Positions 40,001 through 49,000 of a stretch of DNA of 64,000 nt are shown in pieces. Origin of the DNA: Himantopus leucocephalus (lineage: Eukaryota; Chordata; Aves; Charadriiformes; Recurvirostridae); the NCBI GenBank assembly GCA_003993805.1, contig RSEF01000012.1, positions 6,469,984 through 6,533,983 on the forward strand, written 5' to 3'. The notes under the pieces were generated by a model. That model ran no database searches, was not told where the DNA came from, and saw nothing but the letters and a program-made list of their open reading frames with translations. Positions within the stretch are counted from its first letter, which is position 1. Every line of letters begins with the position of its first letter. The translations under genes were made by a program, and so were the position numbers.

Positions 40001-43000
40001 GCTCTCCTGCTCATCACAAATAGCAATGCAAAACAGTAAACTATTGAAGCAATATTTTGTCATGTAAGAATTAGCTTGTTGTTTTCATAGAGCTCATCAA
40101 TTCTGGGATTTTTCCATTATTTCTTACACACATCTTCTACAGTGTGAATATCCGATATTAAAAATTAAATAGACATTAAAAACAAACTCAAAAGCCTGTC
40201 ATATTTACTGATCTATAAAGTGAACTTGTTCAATTTCTTGCTTAGTTATTTGGAGTGGGTTTCTCAGTAAGAAGTTCTGTTTTATTATATAAAAATATAG
40301 GGGAGGTCAAAGTGTTTTTTTGTTGTAAAGAGTGCGTGTGTTCATTTTAAAGAGGAATTCTTACAGTTTCTTCTGGTCTGAGTGTTTGCAGAAGACAATG
40401 GCATGTGCAAATAAGGATAACGCCGTAGTTCTCAGTTTGCTATTTTTTTGAGCCAGTGTTCAGCACAGAAAAGCGCTTTCCACATGTCCTTTCCACCTGC
40501 CCCGTGATGTTAATTGGCTTCATTAGGATGTGCTGCCTGGGGATGCACTAACCAAGGGCAGCCCCAGCATGCCTGGGGGAGCTGAACTCTTACAGCGGTG
40601 TGCTCTGTCCGGGGGGCACCACGTATTACACACGTACATTTCTCAACTCTTAGGGTGGCTGCTAGGTGAAAGGGACAATTTCCTTTAAAACTGGGCATCT
40701 GCAGAGCCTTTGCCTGATGGTCTGGTAGTCCCCACACAAGATGTGTACAGAAATCCTGTGAGATGTTTTCTGGTGCTAGGTAGGAGTTTGATAGCTTAGC
40801 CGCATGTATTTGCTAAAGAAAAGAATGTCCCAGACATGTAAGTGATCTTTGCAAAGACCATCTATATTCCTTAGTATCTAGGTTTTCACCTCTTCAACAT
40901 TTTTATGTTTAGGGGGTGGTTTTCATCACTGTTCAAGTGACAAAGGTGGAGGATTTTGTGCGTACGCGGATATCACACTGGCTATAAAGGTAAGAAGTAC
41001 TGTTAAACCAGTATTTTCTACTATTTGTGCAAATGGAAAAAAAATCCACATAAATTCATAAGAACTAATTTACATCTTAATAGGAGAAAATAAAGCCATC
41101 TATGGGTGGGTAGGAACAGGAAAATGGTGTGGTACTTGATGCTGCAGAACATAATGCATATGTAGGATTGTTGAGTGGAAGGCGAGAGTAGCAGGGGTCA
41201 GAATTATCTATGTAAATATGAACCACTACAATTGCATTAATAATGTTGTCTTGCAAAAAAAACATTCAAAATCAAACCAGATTGTCTTTTAATATCCTCA
41301 GTGATAATCGTCCTAGCCTTGCAGCTGAACCTGAAAATTCCACATGAGTTTCAGTGGTTACAATCAAGACGAATGCAGAGACAGAAATCCTCTCTCTGAA
41401 TCTAGCTGCACTATACGGTGCTCAGAGTGGTTCAAATTCATGCATAAAAATGTGAATGTCTCTAAAATAATCACTGAACGTGAATGAATACATTTGGTAT
41501 TTAGCTGCTGAAAGGCTGAAGCAAGAGCCTTCTGCAATTAGGGCTTCTTTTTATCAAATGTACTGTGGTATATTTGTATACTGGAATATTTATAAAGTAT
41601 CAGTAATAATCAAACATAAGCTCTAGTGATTGCAGCACACTGTATGACATAACATCCTAATTTCTGTACGTGGTAATTTGCAGAAAAGTAATCCGCAGTG
41701 TTCTGTTTTCCCTATCATTAAAGTACTGATTGAGAAATTATGGTGGGTGACAGTTTGTACAAAATCTTTGGGTTTTACCATGTCTATATTAAGATAGTAA
41801 CTCGTCAAAGTTAAGACTCAAAGAATTAAATTTCTTTTTTCTTTACAGACGTAGAATAAGAAATGAGTTATTACTAAAAGTGGCTTTAATGCATACAGTC
41901 CCTATAGCAGCTCTTCCTAAATGGTGGATTTTATGCTTTTACAGTTGGATGCCATCACAGTGCAGTTTCTCCCTTCCTGCTGATAGCCCCCCTTGTGCTG
42001 TCATTTGTGTCTCACACAGTTAGCCCCTCGATGTTTTGGGGCCTGCACAGCTCTTGCTTCACCCTGTCCCAGCCCACAGTTGGTGCTGTTGCTGGTTCCG
42101 CTCCCGCCTCTGCCAGCGCCAATGCCTACGCTGCGGCAGGGCCAGCCTTACTACGACAGGGTTGATGACCCTGCGCTCCCCTGTGCGTCATTCAGTATCG
42201 TTGGGCTCATGCCCCGTTTGCAGAGTCTGCTTTACAAGTTAGTGTGGGATGCTGTAGAAAGACACAGAAGAAATTATCTTTTTGTGTGAAATAGAGTTTT
42301 TGTAATTAAATGTATTGGAATCATTTAGCCATTTATTTGGTGGATGAAGTGAATAGACACGCACTACATTCAAATCCAGACAGTAATATACTGTGCAAGC
42401 TTCAAGCCTCCAGTTTAATCTGTCACCTAACTTTCTCCATCTTTTTCTTTGCTTATATACTCAGTTTTTATTTGAAAGAGTACAAGGGGTGTCTAAAGCC
42501 ACAATTATTGATCTGGATGCTCATCAGGTGAGTAGCCTACCTGTATTTAGTGCTGCAGATGTTTTGCTCAGAATAGAAGTGTGTGTGGTACCATTTTTTT
42601 CTACCAGTGTAAACTGTCAACTTAGAGTTAATCATAGATGATTGAAACTGTGAACAGTTTAGTTGTTTAATTATTTTTTGGTCCAAAAGGCTGTTAAGCG
42701 AGTTGAACAAAATTAAACTGAGTTGTAGCTCCATCATGTGGCTAGATGCAAAAATATTTTCGAGTTGCATACTGATCTGAGGCACAACAGTCTCCAGAGT
42801 AGAGCAGCATTCCAGAAGAAACAAGAATCCCTTGAAACAGGATTACAGTTAGTTCAGCATGCGTGATTGTTGCAGCAGCCTCTGCAGGGGCTGAATTTGA
42901 CCTTCAGTGTTTTAATGGAAAGCCTGGCTTCAAGCTAATGAAGTAAAGGATACATCTCTCTTCACCTGGTAAGGTGATTTACTGTGGGTGCTAACCACAA

Positions 43001-46000
43001 ATCTCATCTTTGGTAGGATTTCCAAAATAAATTCTGAAAGGAGGGAAATGGTATTTTTACAAAAGCAGCTAGTGCACCAAAATTATGTCCAACCAGAAGC
43101 ATTGAATTTAATACATGTAAATAAACCTAAGTAGCTCCATTGCAGTGAGGAAGCCTAATGGCTGCAATTTTCCATCTTCTCTCATTTCTCTTATCTGCAA
43201 GTTAAGGCATCCTAAAATTACCATAAAATAAGGACATAGATTATGCAATCGAAAGGTGTTTTGTGTTCATGATTCTCTTCAACCACCTCCATCAGGGTGT
43301 GGATTTTTTTGTGCCTTTTTTTGCGTTTTTGTTTTGTTTTTTAAAAACTTCTTGGAATGTATTTTGGTTTTCAGATATCATGCTGGTAATCTCAGTCTGC
43401 AGCCTGAATCACCCCTTTCTGTAATTGTTTCCTTTCTTTGGGGAACAAGAGGTGTGTGAAGTAGCAGCTCAGCAGATCCCTTTAAGTATGCAGATATTCT
43501 CATCTTGTAAGTGTTCCAATTCTTGGTGCATTGGCGAATTCCACCTTTCATAAGAGAATGGTTCACCCAGAGGCTCTCGTATTCCTACGTTTCTGTTCAT
43601 GAACTGTATATTTGTGGACCGAGGGTGCTGAAGAAATAAGTAGGAGTTGCCATTTTTTTGCATAAAGAGATGCAATTCTGGAGCTTCGCATTCCCCTTTT
43701 CATACACATTGACTAGCTTTAACCCAGTGAGTCTTTTTTTTTTTCTTTTTTGTTTCCAGGAGGGGAAGTTGTACCAGAAATGTAGCCTAACTGTCCAGGG
43801 AGAGTTACAAAATGAATATAAAATATGTAACTGGATTACAGGAGAAATATCTGTGGAAATGTCTGTTTCTATAGTTTAAATGAAATTCTGTTGGGGGTAG
43901 GAGCTGGGGTTCTGTGTGATACACTGACTTAAAGAAAATTATCTTAGTGATTGCTGTGAAAAGATTACTTTTATACTAGTGGAAAAAAGTCTAAATGAGA
44001 GTGAGAAGAATACTATTTAAATTCAGAAATGGGGGAGGGAGAAATATTCAGACTCTGAGTTTTCTCTTGAGTATCCATCTTTACATCCAATACAATCCTT
44101 TTGTAGGTAATCTCTGGTGTTGAACAAAACATTAAACTGTTGGGTCGTTAGTGTTTGTGACTTTTCCGGGGATTATTTATCTCACCAAGGCCTGAATTAT
44201 CAGAAGAGCTGTAGTCTGATTTTTATTTACTTATTTATTTTTCAGTCCTTGTGTAAAAATATGAGTATCTCTGCAGCAGCTGAAAGGGACTTTTTTTGCA
44301 CAGCTGGAAGATGAGGTGGTCACAGTTGCTTTTGTGATGCTGCTGAAGACAATTAGCTTCTAATTTTCATTTATTTTTCTTCTATGTGCAGTGAGATCTA
44401 TGATAATTACCTTCACAGAGATATAAGGATGTTGGTTTTCATAATGCCCATGGGTCTTCAGTCTGATACTGTCAAAACCCTCAAAACTCTACACCTCAAA
44501 ATAACCTTCAAGACTATAAATAAGAGAATGACACAGGAGTTTTAAATATTAAATCGCTTTAGTCTTAATTACTTTAGATTTGGCAGATTATTTAGTTCTG
44601 TGTTAGAGTGCTAGGCATAGCTAACTGTAAATTTCCTCCAGGGAAACGGCCATGAGAGAGACTTCATGGATGATCATCGGGTATATATTATGGATGCGTA
44701 CAATAGATATATTTATCCAGGGGATGGATTTGCTAAACGTAAGTAAAACTGAAATTCATATTCTGAAATATGAAAGAACTACTGTGTTGTTAATTAACTT
44801 CTTCACTTACTAACAAGTTTCCTTGCAACAATGTTAACTGGATATCTATTTTTAAAAAAATTTCACATTGAACATAGGATTTTCAATGATCACTGTGATA
44901 TATCACAGTCGTGTTAATACTGTAGTGCTTTCCTTCACTTCTGGAATGAATTTCTGGAATGCAAGGTGTGGGTATCAGGTGGACTTCGTTAGCAGTCCAT
45001 TCGAAAACTCATGCTTGGAACAATGAGTTAAACAATCCTCTTGATTTGAAGGTAACTGTTAAATTTAATCTTTCCCTTATGCTAAATTTATAAAAGAATT
45101 CACTCCGGATTAGCTAATACTGTGTAAAAAGGTTTCATGTTCTTTTGGAAGTTCTAATTTGTAACACGCTTAGCTGTTGTCTTTCCAGTAGAACTTGTTT
45201 TATAAGCAGGGAGAAAAGAAGATGCATTTGAATGTGAAACAAGTTGGCAAGCAAAAGGAAGTCATACAGATGTTAAGAGCTGGTGCTTGATTCTTTTGTT
45301 GTTGTTTGTGTTTCTGTACTGTGATTTCCCTATTGTGTCTGGTGACCTGTCACAATTAATTAGTGGGTTTTTGATAATGGTTAAATGGGAATGCAAAAGG
45401 CCAAAGTTTATTTGATCTTTTATTCTGTTACACTGTCATTTATTACAGGCTTCATTTGTTAGCTGAATGATAGTTTATTGAGGGAGATGTTCTTCTGCTG
45501 TTGAATTTCTTCATTCTGAAAAGCCTACTTAATTTGGATTCTTGGCAAGGATTAGGTTCAGTGCATTGTACTTCTGTTTTTTAACTAGTAAAGATTTTGA
45601 AAATTGTAGTATATGTATTTCAAGGTATTGAACTAAAAACCGACCATTTAAAGCACGTCATGTCTGTAAGCAGACAAATTGCAAGCAAATGAAGACTTTT
45701 TAAATTTTTTCTTAAGCATCCCTTTATTCATGTATCAAATGGCAACATTTTGAACAGATGGATTGAGACCCAAACAGAGTAAGCCTTTGTTAGCGAATGT
45801 GAAGTCCTGAACTTGCCCCTGTGCCGTGAAGCTGGGAATACTGCCATTCCCTGCCTGCAGATGAAGCGTGAGGTGCAGAAGGCTGCGGCCAAAGGCGTGT
45901 GAATATGTAGTTCCTTGTAGTTTGCGTAAGGGTGTCTAAATAGGGGTTCGAGTGCCTAAATCCTTTAAACTCTGTCCTGCTAGGTGACCAGGTGAAGATG

Positions 46001-49000
46001 AGATCTGAGAGGGCATCTTTTTGAAGGGAGGTAGAGGCTTGAACCAGAGAGTTTGAATCCTTAGGGTAAACTCTTCACCATCTCCCTGGACTGCCTACTC
46101 ATTTTCACCGTGTTTTATTACAGGAGTCTCTTCTGTGCATTTCTTTGCCCTGTGCACTTCTTAAGGGGGGGAAAAAGACTAGCTAATGTTGCCTAATGCT
46201 TAGCCATAAGCATTTTGTGTCCCTAAGGGAAAGTAGTTTGGAATGCCACAGAAGTTTAGGAAGAGAAAGGAGAAGATGGATGGGGAAAAGGACTAGTTCA
46301 CTGAAAGGTGAGCATAAAAAGTTGACAGCTGAAACTCAAAGTTCAGGCCTTAAAAAAGCATTCCTGTTGGTCTGAGTGTCATTTTACTTGTTTAAGCTGT
46401 AGAAGTATATTCACTAATTAGCAAGAAAAGAACAAAAGGCTGTCAAATGCAAATCTGTGTTCATTCTAACCTACAGATCCATCACTGTGTCCATCAGTAG
46501 TCCCTGATCTGGGTAATAACTAATCGCTGTAATTCTGTGTTTTGTGGTGGAGATGAAGACAAAGACCTGCAGAGGCACGGAATCTTACTCACCATCGTCT
46601 CAACTTTTTAATGGCTTCATCAGAACAATACTTGTTTGTTCCCCATGCTAATGTGTTTACCTCCTCCTCTAAAGATCTATCCAGCTAGCGGATTCTTTAC
46701 CCTGAAGAGGCTCTAAGTGCTGTTCAGAAGAGCACAGCTGTGCAGACTTACATGAACACTTATATAACAATAAGAAAAGAATTCAGGAAGAATATCATAA
46801 AGAAACAAAAGTCTTTGAAACTAATGGTGATTAAATAAAATAAAGGAAAGAAAAAGAATGCTTTGCTAATGTTGAACGAGGATGGAAAGCAGAAAAACCC
46901 CTACCCAGCAATCATGAGAATAAATAAGTATCATTCTGTGTTGAATGCATTTGTGCCCGCTTGGTGGGTGCTGAATCCGCAGTTAAGATTTAAGACTCCA
47001 AGTCATTTAATTCAAGGCATGGGGCATGGTGAGGTGGAAGTCATACCCTGAAACACCTCTGATGTAGATTCGATTAGTTCAGATTTAGAGTTGTACGTAG
47101 CTCCGTAAAAGCACCCAAAAGTAGGCTGCATAACCTTGGGTTTCTTCTGTCTACCTTCTCAACCCTCCTCCTCTAGTTCTGATGCTTTATTAGAAGCACT
47201 AGAAATAATTTGATTCAAATTAAGGATAGATATTTGCTCTTCTTGGTAGGATTACAGGGTAAGAACATTAAATTGAAAATCCTTGGGGCAAAGCTGGATC
47301 TTGTTATACATTCATAAAGCAGTTCACATAAATTCATGATCCCTTGCTGTTAAGTTTTGAGTGTTGTGATAAAAATAAAACATCTTAATAATTTCTCAGT
47401 GATATTTATCTTGTGTTTTCCCCCAACTGTTTCCTCTGCAATACCAATTCAATGTTTTCTTTCCCTTATGCTTTATTTAGGTTGCTTTTAAGTTAATAAT
47501 TTTCTTTATGATTTCTTTGCTGTCTGGTAAATGGACATGTAGATCAGTTGCTTTTCAATAACATTTTCCACTTGCGTCTTGGGGTTTTTATTTTTTCCCC
47601 TGCATCTAATTTTCTCTCTTCAATGGAATTTTTTCAAGGTCATTGTGCTTACATTTGCTGGGAAAACAAGTAGTTGAGTAATTGTCTTTAATTCAAGGTT
47701 CTGTGAAAATGCAATGTATTTACAAAATTTCCAGAAATGTTATCTTTTTCTCTTGCTTACCTAAATCTTGCATTTTCTCTCAAAGCAATGCTTCGTTTAT
47801 TGAGTAACTTCAAAACATTTTTTTTTTTAAGGTGCCATAAAACGCAAGGTGGAATTAGAGTGGGGTACAGAGGACACAGAATATCTTCAGAAGGTACATA
47901 CTCACGTGGAAGGAGCATTAAATGAATTAAAACCGGACATCATTATTTATAATGCTGGGACTGATATTCTGGACGGCGATCCGTTGGGAGGACTTGCTAT
48001 TTCGCCTCAGGTTAGTATAATACTAAAATACCTACAGACTTTACCCCTGGCTAGATAGCGAAGGCAGTCCTGAGAGTGACTTGTGCCCGTTTGTTAGATG
48101 AAGGTAAGGCGCATGCTTTATGCTAAACCAGGGCATTTTCCTCTTATATTGCTCTTTCACCATATGGTTTTTGTTGTCTCTTCCTGACTAAATATTACTG
48201 TTCTTCAGGTTGCCTGTTCCAGTACTGTTTGTCTTCTTTCTAAACTATACAGATTTGGAGCATCCAGGCAGTAACCAGAGGCATATATTTTCACACTCCA
48301 CCTAACACCTATTTTTCCTGTTTTGGTTCTTTCTTTGTTTCTGTTACCCTCCCATAAACCATTTTGTGATGCATGTCTTTGTCCCCTGTCCCCAGTAGGT
48401 ATCTTACACCTAATTTCCCCTGTAGCACTCTCAGCTATTTTAAACTGCTTTTCTGGTACCTTCCAGTTCTAGCAATTTTGTGCAGCCTGTCCTGTGTGTT
48501 CTTAGCAAATGAACAGACTTTTTCCCTTTCCCTATTCTTTTCTATACAAATATCAATGCCCTTTTTCAGTTCACTTTACCATCTCTCTCCTAGTTTGGTA
48601 CCAGATTTAAATTTTGATTTATTCTGTATAGCTTCATCGAAGTCTTCACCTTCTAGATACAACAGGTTTGGTTTTCTCAAAATACACAAACATTTACAGA
48701 TCTCTTATTTCCTCCATTGTTTTAAATGATTCCGTCTCTGACAGGTCCTTGGTTCTGTCTCTCTTGTGTTCACACTTCGGTCTCTTTGTGTCCACCAGTT
48801 CAATACAGAAAAATGCTTTTTTTGATTTGTGAGCTCTCAGATTCTCTTCTAGTTGAGCCATCACTCGATCTGTTCAGTTTTGATTCTGTTTTGCAGTACT
48901 TTAGTTCTCAAATGCTTCCTTTTGCACTGAGCTGTAGTTCTTTGCTGGATTTTATTGACTTCCTTATGTATTCCCTCATTTTAATTGTCTCTGTCACTGA

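Noticed and set aside
44892..44909. 18-bp palindrome in intron 8
   Set aside because: Palindromes of this length are expected about this often by chance in AT-rich DNA of this size; no supporting context.
45880..46000. Stretch reading like old 'TGCCTAAAT' repeat motifs known from reptile DNA
   Set aside because: The resemblance is too short and degenerate to name a family.
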